Shown one piece after another: positions 57,005 to 64,000 of a stretch of DNA of 64,000 nucleotides (position 1 is the stretch's first letter; every line of letters begins with the position of its first letter). The notes beneath the pieces are model-generated. The model worked only from the letters and a program-made list of their open reading frames with translations. It was not told the origin of the DNA and did not search any database. Location of the stretch: contig NZ_JAMXQS010000004.1 in assembly GCF_024053505.1 (NCBI RefSeq), forward strand, positions 310,001 through 374,000, written 5' to 3'. This DNA comes from Mesorhizobium liriopis (GTDB taxonomy: Bacteria > Pseudomonadota > Alphaproteobacteria > Rhizobiales > Rhizobiaceae). The position numbers were made by a program, and so were the translations under genes.

Positions 57005-59001
57005 GCGGGTCGCCTTTGCAGAAGCCAGAGTAGAAGTGGTGCACCCACCAGCGAGGCGACCAGTCCGGTCGGCAGCTGAAACGGAAACGCGACCGTGCGC
57101 GCGACCCAGTCAGCCGTCACGAGGATGGCCGCGCCTGTCAGCGCACTCGAAAGAAGCGCTGTGCCAGAATGGCGAAGCCCGAGCAGCCGTACGAGGTTCG
57201 GTGCGATGAATCCGACAAAGGTGAGCGGGCCGACCAGCGGCGTCGCCACCGCGGTCGTGCCCGCAACGAGCGCCAAGAGGAGCACGCGGGCGAGCCCGAG
57301 CGGTACGCCGAGTTCCTGCGCCGTCACTGCGCCGAGCTGGAAGATGTCGAGCCAGCGCACGAGGCAGAGTGCCGCGATTATGCCAAGGGCCACGAGTGCC
57401 AGCGAGACGAGGGTCGACATGGGTTCGGCCGCGAAGCCCGCGCCGGTGAGCCAGGACAGAAGCTGCAGTGCGCGAGGATCTCCGGCAGCCGAGAGCACGC
57501 CGATCACCGCATCGAGCAGTGCGGATAATGCGATACCGGCCAGAAGCATGCGCTCGGGCTGAAAGCCGGAGCGGCGCGACAGGAAAAGAATGAGCCCGAG
57601 CACCAACGCGGCGCCCAGCGCCGCCGATGCGGTGACGGTGGCGAGCGAGGGTACGCCGCTGACGAACAGGGCTACGGCCATCGCGAATGTCGCACCTGAA
57701 CTCACGCCGAGAATTTCCGGGCTTGCCATCTCGTTGCCGGTCAGGCGCTGGAGCAGGAAGCCCGCTGAGCCGAGAAGCAGTCCTGCGCCGACTGCCGCCA
57801 GCACGCGTGGCCAGCGGAAGGGTAGGATGTGAGACACGTCAGCTGCTGAAAGGAGCTGCCACTCTGCGTTCGGGGCGCGTTCGACGGCCAAAGCGATAAG
57901 CGTCAAGACAATCAGAAGAGCGCCAATGATGAAGACTGGCAGCACGCCTCGTCGCATCGCAAGTGCATAGGATCGCATGGCCGGCATGGCAGCCGCTTCC
58001 TTGCGCAGGCGCACGGTCACGCGTGGCAGAAGCCAAAGCAGGATCGGTGAGCCGAGGAGTGCGGTCACCGCACCGGTGGGCAGAAAATCGGCTGAGAGAC
58101 CGGCGGCCATCTGCACAAGCAGATCGGTCAGAAGCAGCAGCAGCGCGCCAACGGCTGTTGCGGCAGCCAAGCTTCGCCCGAAGCTGCGCGCGCCGGCAAG
58201 CCGCACGAGGATCGGCGCAACGAGGCCGACAAAGCCGATCACGCCGACGGAACTGGCGGTGAAGGCCGCCAGAAGGACGGCTAGTGCTACGGCCCCGAGC
58301 CGGAGATAGGCGACATTGAGGCCGAGCCCACGCGCGGCGTCTTCACCGAGGTCGAGCAGGCTCAGGGGCCGTGCGAGAAGCGCTATGGGCACGACAAGAA
58401 CGGCGAGGCGTATCGCCAGATCAAATGTGGGCGTCCAGCTCTGCTGGCTGAGCGAGCCCGAACCCCAGACGAACAAGCTCGCGAGATAACGGCTTTCGAC
58501 GAGCGTAAGAGCCGCTGCCAGCGCGCCGCAATAAAGGCTGACGAGCAGACCCGACAGGATCAAAGCGACAGGCGAAAAATCCTGTCGGCGGCTCAATCCG
58601 AAGACGAGGGCGGCAGCAACGCCTGAGCCGGCCAATGCAACCACGTCGCGCCCCCAGCCGAAGAGCGCCGGATAAAACAGCGTGACAGCGCCGAGCGCCA
58701 ACCGAGCCCCGGCATCGATGCCCAGCGTGGTGGGAGAGGCGAGAGGGTTGCGTAAAGCCTGTTGCAAGAGCGCCCCGGAAGCACCCAAGGCCGCGCCGCA
58801 GAGGACGGCCATCACCAAGCGGGGCAGCGTCGCATAAACCAGCACCATTCGGGCCGGGTCATAACCTTCCGTGGGCGGCTGCATGAGAAGCGGCAGTCGA
58901 GGTGCCAAGAAGTATGCGCCGAGCGCCAGGGCCAGAAGACCCATCACCAGCACGAGCCGCCCCGCACCGCGAGGCATCGGCCTTCCATCCACGGACGTCA
59001 C
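57001..59001 (-). CDS. fhuB: Ferric hydroxamate ABC transporter permease FhuB (fused double permease)
   Basis: Inner-membrane permease made of two BtuC/FecCD-like halves in one 666-aa chain, close to E. coli FhuB (660 aa). Each half has about ten membrane helices; repeats of ASPTTLGIDAGARLALGAV and ASPEILGVSSGATFAMAVA mark the two copies, and each ends in a FVGLVAP / FVGFIAP motif. The GTG at 59001 overlaps the fhuD stop (GTGA); upstream sequence in the open frame is the fhuD C-terminal region in another frame and is not coding here. Confidence 0.92.
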   Translation of the reverse strand: MTSVDGRPMPRGAGRLVLVMGLLALALGAYFLAPRLPLLMQPPTEGYDPARMVLVYATLPRLVMAVLCGAALGASGALLQQALRNPLASPTTLGIDAGARLALGAVTLFYPALFGWGRDVVALAGSGVAAALVFGLSRRQDFSPVALILSGLLVSLYCGALAAALTLVESRYLASLFVWGSGSLSQQSWTPTFDLAIRLAVLVVPIALLARPLSLLDLGEDAARGLGLNVAYLRLGAVALAVLLAAFTASSVGVIGFVGLVAPILVRLAGARSFGRSLAAATAVGALLLLLTDLLVQMAAGLSADFLPTGAVTALLGSPILLWLLPRVTVRLRKEAAAMPAMRSYALAMRRGVLPVFIIGALLIVLTLIALAVERAPNAEWQLLSAADVSHILPFRWPRVLAAVGAGLLLGSAGFLLQRLTGNEMASPEILGVSSGATFAMAVALFVSGVPSLATVTASAALGAALVLGLILFLSRRSGFQPERMLLAGIALSALLDAVIGVLSAAGDPRALQLLSWLTGAGFAAEPMSTLVSLALVALGIIAALCLVRWLDIFQLGAVTAQELGVPLGLARVLLLALVAGTTAVATPLVGPLTFVGFIAPNLVRLLGLRHSGTALLSSALTGAAILVTADWVARTVAFPFQLPTGLVASLVGAPLLLWLLQRRPA

Positions 59002-59924
59002 GCCGCCTGCCTTTCCAGCGCATCCAGGATGAGGGTTGCCCAACGCCGCGCGGCCGGAACGCCGCCGAAGGCTGCGACCGTCGGCAAAACCGGGATGGGG
59101 CCGCGGTTGCGCCGGAACGGCAGCGAGAGCCAAAGCGGGCTCTGCTCCAAGGTAGCCTTGATATCGGGTGGCATATAGTCGGCCATTGCGACGGCGTCGC
59201 CCGCCTTCGCCAGTTCCTCGAGCCCGACGGTTGCAAAGCCCCAGTAGAAACCTTCGCCTGTCCAGGCATTCTGGAGGCCCAGGCGGTCCAGAACGTCCTG
59301 CTGCATGCCCGGCCTCGCATAGACGCGGGCATGGCGTGGATCGAGAAACGATAGAAGCAGGATCGGCTTTTCGCGGAAGGGGCGTGCGCGCTCCGCGCAG
59401 GCCGCGAAAAAACTCTCGGTCTCGGCGAGATAGGCCTCCGCACGCTCTTCGAGCCCCAAAATGGTGCCCAACCGACGCACCGTCTCGAAGGCCTTGGGGA
59501 GCGGTGTGCCGCCATCGGAGTAGATCGTCAGTCGCTCGACGGGCGCCATGCGGCTGATCTGAGGCTCGGCCATGCCGACAAAGTCGGTCGTCAGCACCAG
59601 ATCGGGGCGAAGGGCTGCAAGCAGTTCGATGTTAGGCGAAAGGCTGGTGCCGAGATCGATGATATCTGCCGGCAAAGGCGGCTCGGCGACCCATTTGTCC
59701 CACTCATGCGCATCGGCCAGCGCCATCGGCGGTGAACCGAGCACGAGCATATGTTGCGCCAGGGCATAATCGAGCGAGGCGATACGGCTTGGCCGCGCCA
59801 GTGCGGGCCCCGAACGCATGACGAAGGGCGCTGCAAGCAGCCCGCCGAGCACCGCACGGCGGTGAGGCAGGACGGCGTGCCCATTCCTTTGCATCGGCTT
59901 CGTGTTCAAGGGACGATCGGACAA
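58998..59924 (-). CDS. fhuD: Ferric hydroxamate-binding protein FhuD
   Basis: Periplasmic protein that hands ferric hydroxamates to FhuBC. The 308-aa protein belongs to the helical-backbone class (Peripla_BP_2): PSRIASLDYALAQHMLVLGS, ADIIDLGTSLSPNIELLAAL and RPDLVLTTDFVG. The N-terminus HRRAVLGGLLAAPFVMRSGP looks like a twin-arginine signal rather than a Sec signal. ATG 59924 and ATG 59894 are both possible starts. It overlaps fhuB and lies downstream of fhuA. Confidence 0.92.
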   Translation of the reverse strand: MSDRPLNTKPMQRNGHAVLPHRRAVLGGLLAAPFVMRSGPALARPSRIASLDYALAQHMLVLGSPPMALADAHEWDKWVAEPPLPADIIDLGTSLSPNIELLAALRPDLVLTTDFVGMAEPQISRMAPVERLTIYSDGGTPLPKAFETVRRLGTILGLEERAEAYLAETESFFAACAERARPFREKPILLLSFLDPRHARVYARPGMQQDVLDRLGLQNAWTGEGFYWGFATVGLEELAKAGDAVAMADYMPPDIKATLEQSPLWLSLPFRRNRGPIPVLPTVAAFGGVPAARRWATLILDALERQAA

Positions 59925-59947
59925 ACTATCGCTTCCAAGACGACCGA

Positions 59948-59970
59948 GCCGCCCGGATCAAACGGGCGGC
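59948..59970 (-). other. Hairpin between fhuA and fhuD
   Basis: Perfect 8-bp stem GCCGCCCG/CGGGCGGC with a 7-base loop in the 98-bp gap after fhuA. It lacks a T-run and may allow more receptor than transporter mRNA by protecting the fhuA 3' end. Confidence 0.45.
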
Positions 59971-60022
59971 CGAAAAGAGGGTGGCGAGAGTCATGATGGA
60001 TATGCCACCGTAAATATGACGA

Positions 60023-62227
60023 TCACCAGTTGAAGGTAGCCTTGCCGGTAACGCGACGACCTTCGCCATAGAAACAGTAGAAGGTGTCGTTGCCGCAGGA
60101 TGCCACATACTCTTTGTCGAACAGGTTCGAAGCGTTGACCGAGAGCTTGTAGTTGTCCTTTTCGTAGCTCAGCGACGCGTCGAATACGGTCGCGCTCGGC
60201 ACCTTGAAGGTGTTTGCGTCGTTGCCATAGCTTTCGCCGATGTAGCGCACTCCGAACCCTGCGCCGACGCCGTCGAAGATCGAGTCGTTGTGGATCGTAT
60301 AGTCGATCCAGGCCGAGGCACTGTGCTCAGGAACGGTTACCGGCACCCGGCCTTCGTTACCACCATCGGGGTCTTCGGTGATTTCCGCGTCGAGATGGGT
60401 GTATGCGAGACGCAGGTTCAGGCTTTCCGTGAGGCTCGAAACCGCCTCCAGCTCAATGCCCTGCGATTGTATCTGACCCGTCTGGCGTGGCTGGAACGTG
60501 CCACCAACGGCATCGTAGCGGATGACGTTGTCGCGCGTGATGTCGAACCAAGAAGCGGTGAGAACAGTGTTCCAGCCAACAGGTTCATACTTCACGCCAA
60601 TCTCGTACTGCCGGCCTTCTTCGGGCTCGAACAATCCACCATTTGCGCCGACATCCAACGGCGGCAGGAACGACTCTGAATAGGAGACATAAGGCGCGAT
60701 TCCGTTGTCGAAGTTGTAAATCAACCCGACGCGTCCCGTGAACGAGCCCGAGTCTTTCTCTGTATCGACTGCGGTCAGGTATGGACTGGCTGGACGCGAC
60801 AGTTCGGTTGTCGCCCAATCGTAACGGCCGCTCAGGAGAAGGGAAAGTTTGTCGAGCTTGATCTGATCCTGCAGATAAATGCCGGTCTGTCTCTGCGTGA
60901 CCTTGTTGTCGTAGTAGGTCCCAAAATCCGTGATCGGGCTACCATAGACTGGGTCGAAGACGTTGATCGGGTCAGCACCCGCCAAGGTGATCAGATCCGT
61001 GTAACGCGTGTGGCGGAAATCGATGCCAGCGAGAACCGTGTGGTTCAGTATGCCAGTCTCGAAATCGGCCTGAACCTGGTTGTCGACCGCGAACGTTCCC
61101 AAGGACACGTCGCCCGTACCACCGTTGCGCGCGAGAAGGCCTGAGGCTTCGTCGATGTAACCGCCGCCATAAATGCTGGCTTCCTCGTGGCTGAGTCCAG
61201 CGTAGCGGAGGTTTTGGCGGAACGTGAACGTGTCGTTGAACTCGTGGCTGAACTGATAGCCGACCGTCCCCATATCGGTGTCATAATAGTCGAATTCGGG
61301 CTCACCGAGGAAACGGTTGTTCGGGATGCGTCGGCCGTTATTGCTGTAAACCGTCCCCGACGCAGGCAGGAACTGCAGACCCCAGCCTGCGCGATCACGT
61401 TGGAAATTGCCCGAAATCGTGAGGTTCGTTTGTGCGTCGGGCTCCCAGGTCAGAACAGGCGCGATGAAAAAGCGATCGTCCTTGACGTAGTCGACTTGGT
61501 TTTCCGAACTGCGAGCGGTGCCGGTCAGACGAAAGCCGAACGGGCTGTTCTCGCCGAGTGGTCCCGAAAGGTCGTAGCGCCCTTCGATATGGCCAAAGCT
61601 ACCACCAACGATTTCCACTTCGCGGAACGGCGCATCGGTCGGCTTTTTGGTGACGTAGTTGATCAACCCACCGGGACCGTTCTGGCCGTAAAGGACCGAC
61701 GAAGGTCCTTTCAGGATTTCAACGCGCTCCGCACCGTATGCGTCGAGGCAAAGGAAGTTGATGACGGATGTCGAGGGGAGGCGAAGACCGTCCACGAAAG
61801 TCGAGTTCGCTGTGGAATCGAAGCCGCGAATGTTGAAGCCTCCGCAGCGGGTATCCGCGCCACCTGTCGTTTCCGGCGTCACGCCCGCTGTGTAGCGGGT
61901 CGCCGCGCGAATGGTTTGGACTTCCTGCTTCTTGATCTGCTCGCTCGTAACAACCGAAACCGATTGCGGCGTCTCGATCAATGGCGTGTTGGTTTTGGTC
62001 GCGCCACCCGAGCGCTTGGCGACGAAGCCTTTCTGCTCATTGGTCTGACCGACGCCCGTGCCCTGACCATCGGCGGTGCCTTCGCCCTCCACCGTGACTG
62101 TTTCGAGCTCGATCGTTTCCTGCGCGTAGGCGCTGGAGAAGCCGATAAGAAGGACGGTGGCCGCGGAGCCGAGCAGGGTGGCCCGAGCAGTCAACGCGGG
62201 GGAGCGGCTCGTCGGAGAGGAAGTCAT
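60023..62227 (-). CDS. fhuA: TonB-dependent ferrichrome-type receptor FhuA
   Basis: Outer-membrane receptor of 734 aa. A signal peptide (LLGSAATVLLIGFSSAYAQ) is followed by a TonB-box-like region (ETIELETVTVEG), the plug (TPLIETPQSVSVVTSEQIKK, then ADTRCGGFNIRGFDSTAN) and a 22-strand barrel ending in the aromatic FNW. The C-terminal Cys pair in VASCGNDTFYCFYG is common in ferrichrome-type receptors. The palindrome at 62263-62284 lies about 35 bp upstream. First gene of the iron-uptake operon; ligand is inferred from its partners. Confidence 0.92.
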   Translation of the reverse strand: MTSSPTSRSPALTARATLLGSAATVLLIGFSSAYAQETIELETVTVEGEGTADGQGTGVGQTNEQKGFVAKRSGGATKTNTPLIETPQSVSVVTSEQIKKQEVQTIRAATRYTAGVTPETTGGADTRCGGFNIRGFDSTANSTFVDGLRLPSTSVINFLCLDAYGAERVEILKGPSSVLYGQNGPGGLINYVTKKPTDAPFREVEIVGGSFGHIEGRYDLSGPLGENSPFGFRLTGTARSSENQVDYVKDDRFFIAPVLTWEPDAQTNLTISGNFQRDRAGWGLQFLPASGTVYSNNGRRIPNNRFLGEPEFDYYDTDMGTVGYQFSHEFNDTFTFRQNLRYAGLSHEEASIYGGGYIDEASGLLARNGGTGDVSLGTFAVDNQVQADFETGILNHTVLAGIDFRHTRYTDLITLAGADPINVFDPVYGSPITDFGTYYDNKVTQRQTGIYLQDQIKLDKLSLLLSGRYDWATTELSRPASPYLTAVDTEKDSGSFTGRVGLIYNFDNGIAPYVSYSESFLPPLDVGANGGLFEPEEGRQYEIGVKYEPVGWNTVLTASWFDITRDNVIRYDAVGGTFQPRQTGQIQSQGIELEAVSSLTESLNLRLAYTHLDAEITEDPDGGNEGRVPVTVPEHSASAWIDYTIHNDSIFDGVGAGFGVRYIGESYGNDANTFKVPSATVFDASLSYEKDNYKLSVNASNLFDKEYVASCGNDTFYCFYGEGRRVTGKATFNW

Positions 62228-62262
62228 GGGTGGCCTTGGTGGCGATCAAAAAACGTGACTAC

Positions 62263-62284
62263 ATTTCTCAAGTTTATGAGAAAT
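62263..62284 (-). promoter_or_regulatory. Palindromic operator upstream of fhuA
   Basis: Perfect 8-bp arms ATTTCTCA and TGAGAAAT separated by six bases, 35 bp upstream of the fhuA ATG in an otherwise less ordered stretch. Its size and position fit an iron-responsive repressor site (RirA, Irr or Fur family). It does not clearly match any one consensus I can recall, so the regulator is left open. Confidence 0.55.
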
Positions 62285-62452
62285 ACAATGGCCCGCACTG
62301 CGCGCCTAGGCCATTACCCACTATTGTTGCGCGGTCGCCACATCAAACGGAGAGGAGGACCGTTGCGGTTTTGTAGCCGCACCGAAGCGCCGCGCGTCCG
62401 ATGAGGAGCTCGGGAATCGTCGTTTTCCTTCTAGGAATCCATCCATTGCGAA

Positions 62453-62475
62453 AGCCGCAGGGGCAGCCTGCGGCT
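62453..62475 (-). terminator. Terminator of the epimerase transcript
   Basis: Stem AGCCGCAGG/CCTGCGGCT with a five-base loop, followed by TTTCGC on the minus strand, 20 bp after the epimerase stop. The region 62285-62452 between it and the fhuA operator holds no gene I can support. Confidence 0.65.
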
Positions 62476-62495
62476 CTCAGTCCATGACCTTGAGG

Positions 62496-63773
62496 TCACA
62501 GCCGCATTCCGCCGTCGCGTAGACCGCGCGTGATGCTGCCGTTGGATGGCAGAAGCGGAATCAGCGAAGCCTGAAGGGCGTGATAAAGGTCCGGCTTGCC
62601 GACAAAGACCCGGCTGAGTGGCTTCAGGTCCGGGCCGATCTCGTGGAACCAGCCGCCGCGCACGTGGTCGATCAGGTGGTTCGTGGTGAAGTCCCAGATG
62701 CGGCGATACCATTCCTCGAAGCGCGGATCGGGATCGACCGAACCGAGCACGGCCGCTGCCGCGATGCCCTCGGCGCACGGCCACCAGAAGCGGTCGGCGC
62801 GGTCGGGGCGGTCGTTCCAGTCAAGCGTGTAATAGAAGCCGCCGGTGGCGTTGTCCCAGCCGATCGAGACGGTTTTGAGGAACAGGCCCTTGGCCGCTTC
62901 CAGCATCCATGCGTGCCGACGGCTGCCCAGTTCCCAAAGCTGCACGAGAAGCCTGCTCCATTCGAGCGCATGGCCGGGCGTCGTGCCGGCGGGGCGGAAC
63001 ATCGGGTCACCCGCATAGTCGCGGTCCACCTGCCAGTCGCTCCTGAAATGCTCGGCAACGCGCCAGTCTTCCGAGCGAGCATGCTTGCCGATGATAAGCG
63101 AGGCGATGCTTTCGGCCATTGAAAGATAGTTGGAGTCGCCCGTTGCCTCGAAGGCCGCCATCAGCGCTTCGGTCAAGTGCATGTTTGAATTCTGGCCACG
63201 ATAATCGCCGAGCGGCGACCAGTCGGCATTGTATTCCTCGCTGGTGGCGCCGGGCTCTTTTTCCCAGAAGCGGGACAGGAGAACTTCGGAAATGTCGGCG
63301 AGGAGCCGGTCTGCATTCGGATGGCCGACGATCTTGGCCGAGGAAGCCGCGAGAAGCACGAAGGCATGGCCGTAGGCTTGCTTGGTGGGGTTGGTTGGCT
63401 TGTGGTCGTCCACGCCCCAATGGTAGCCGCCATGGGTCGGATCGCGGTGGCGTTCCCACAGAAATCTCATGCCGTGGTCGACGATCCGGTCGGCACCGGG
63501 CACCCCCATCAGATGCGCGACGGCGTAGCAATGGACCTGCCGCGTCGTTTCATGGATCGGACGTTCCGGGCTCGACTGTCCTGCAATCGTGGGGACGGGC
63601 TTGCCGTCATCGCCGATCGAGAAGAAGCCTCCTTTCGGATTGATCAATTCGACCGCGTAGAAATCAAGCAGACGCTGTGCTTCGGAAACGAGCCAGCGGC
63701 GGTGGTGGGGGCGCTCAACGAAACGCGGTCCGAGCGTGCCGATCCATGCGGGCGCGCTTTGCGAAGTGGTCAT
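62496..63773 (-). CDS. N-acylglucosamine 2-epimerase (AGE) family sugar epimerase/isomerase
   Basis: A 425-aa (alpha/alpha)6-barrel enzyme. Family features include WLVSEAQRLLDFYAVELINP, RQVHCYAVAHLMGVPG (active-site His), NSNMHLTEALMAAFEATGDS and TTPGHALEWSRLLVQLWELG with a second His. Members interconvert N-acylglucosamine/mannosamine or mannose/fructose-type aldoses and ketoses. The neighbouring uxuA suggests hexuronate or mannose-like sugar catabolism. uxuA ends 11 bp upstream, so the two are co-transcribed. Confidence 0.88.
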   Translation of the reverse strand: MTTSQSAPAWIGTLGPRFVERPHHRRWLVSEAQRLLDFYAVELINPKGGFFSIGDDGKPVPTIAGQSSPERPIHETTRQVHCYAVAHLMGVPGADRIVDHGMRFLWERHRDPTHGGYHWGVDDHKPTNPTKQAYGHAFVLLAASSAKIVGHPNADRLLADISEVLLSRFWEKEPGATSEEYNADWSPLGDYRGQNSNMHLTEALMAAFEATGDSNYLSMAESIASLIIGKHARSEDWRVAEHFRSDWQVDRDYAGDPMFRPAGTTPGHALEWSRLLVQLWELGSRRHAWMLEAAKGLFLKTVSIGWDNATGGFYYTLDWNDRPDRADRFWWPCAEGIAAAAVLGSVDPDPRFEEWYRRIWDFTTNHLIDHVRGGWFHEIGPDLKPLSRVFVGKPDLYHALQASLIPLLPSNGSITRGLRDGGMRL

Positions 63774-63784
63774 GCTTGGTCCTT

Positions 63785-64000
63785 TCAGCTCGGCGCCAGC
63801 TGGTCGACGGCCGTGATGATGCCGCGTAATTCGGCCAGGCCCTTGAGGCGGCCGATCAGCGAATAGCCGGGATTGGTCTTTTTGGTGATGTCGTCGGCCA
63901 GCAGGTGGCCATGGTCGGGGCGCATGGGGATGGTTGAATCCGTGCGGCCCGCAGCTTCGCGGCGGTGCTCTTCCTTTCGAAGCGTGTGGATCACGTCCAC
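63785..64000 (-). CDS. uxuA: Mannonate dehydratase UxuA, C-terminal part (start outside window)
   Basis: Converts D-mannonate to 2-keto-3-deoxygluconate in glucuronate breakdown. Only the last 71 residues lie in the window. The strongly conserved end [20 protein letters not shown], with the metal/catalytic region, and [18 protein letters not shown] identify it. The frame continues past base 64000. It precedes the epimerase gene in what looks like a sugar-acid catabolic operon. Confidence 0.9.
   Translation of the reverse strand: MDVIHTLRKEEHRREAAGRTDSTIPMRPDHGHLLADDITKKTNPGYSLIGRLKGLAELRGIITAVDQLAPS

Noticed and set aside
59002-59133. Longer FhuB N-terminus
   Set aside because: This part lies in the fhuD coding region in another frame; GTG 59001 with its GTGA overlap fits better and gives the normal length.

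Overview
The window is GC-rich, gene-dense chromosomal DNA from an alphaproteobacterium of the order Hyphomicrobiales (Rhizobiales), probably near Phyllobacteriaceae/Aurantimonadaceae. Supporting evidence: the ftsA-ftsZ-lpxC-bamD-recN-ligA order, a long-tailed FtsZ, a circularly permuted two-piece tmRNA encoding the tag ANDNYAEARLAA, an SspB/DUF4169 cluster, a BA14K-type surface protein and a DUF2218-type siderophore-interacting protein. I could not search databases, so the genus is not assigned.

Layout. 1-9.3 kb: division and envelope block (ftsA end, ftsZ, lpxC, bamD), then DNA repair (recN, ligA). 9.3-16 kb: AzlCD exporter; a minus-strand group of small membrane protein, SCO1-like copper protein, prmA and Xaa-Pro aminopeptidase; then creA, an orphan hexapeptide acyltransferase and a DUF421 membrane protein. 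16-22.7 kb: a low-complexity BON protein, UvrD helicase, a Tat-exported phosphoesterase, an unusual kinase-like protein with an acyl-CoA-ligase-like tail, and a broken cupin gene. 22.8-30 kb: MHS-type transporter, thioesterase, FAD-linked dehydrogenase and a giant AsmA protein. 30-32.9 kb: sspB cluster, the tmRNA gene ssrA in a stretch with no protein gene, then thyA-folA. 33-37 kb: hflK-hflC-degP membrane proteolysis operon. 37-41.7 kb: serB and miaA with overlapping start codons, a diguanylate cyclase, a HerA-type ATPase. 41.8-51.3 kb: ilvI-ilvH behind a leader-peptide attenuator, LysE exporter, PAS-GGDEF protein, small RecD-like helicase, kup, an apparently autoregulated TetR gene, ilvC. 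51.3-54.9 kb: BA14K-like protein, an overlapping phosphatase/NUDIX/PhzF operon, tRNA-Lys(CTT). 55-62.3 kb: complete hydroxamate-siderophore uptake operon (fhuA-D-B-C plus siderophore-interacting protein) under a palindromic operator. 62.5-64 kb: sugar epimerase and the end of uxuA.

The region is mostly core genome. I see no prophage, insertion sequence, CRISPR array or defence island. The most interesting items are regulatory or architectural: ssrA next to the gene for the adaptor that recognises its tag; a branched-chain amino-acid leader peptide that may be leaderless; a 17-bp hairpin just upstream of a TTG-started lpxC; the kinase/adenylate-forming-tail fusion; a disordered Arg/Ser/Gly/Tyr-rich BON protein; and two convergent gene pairs that share one CTAG for both stop codons.
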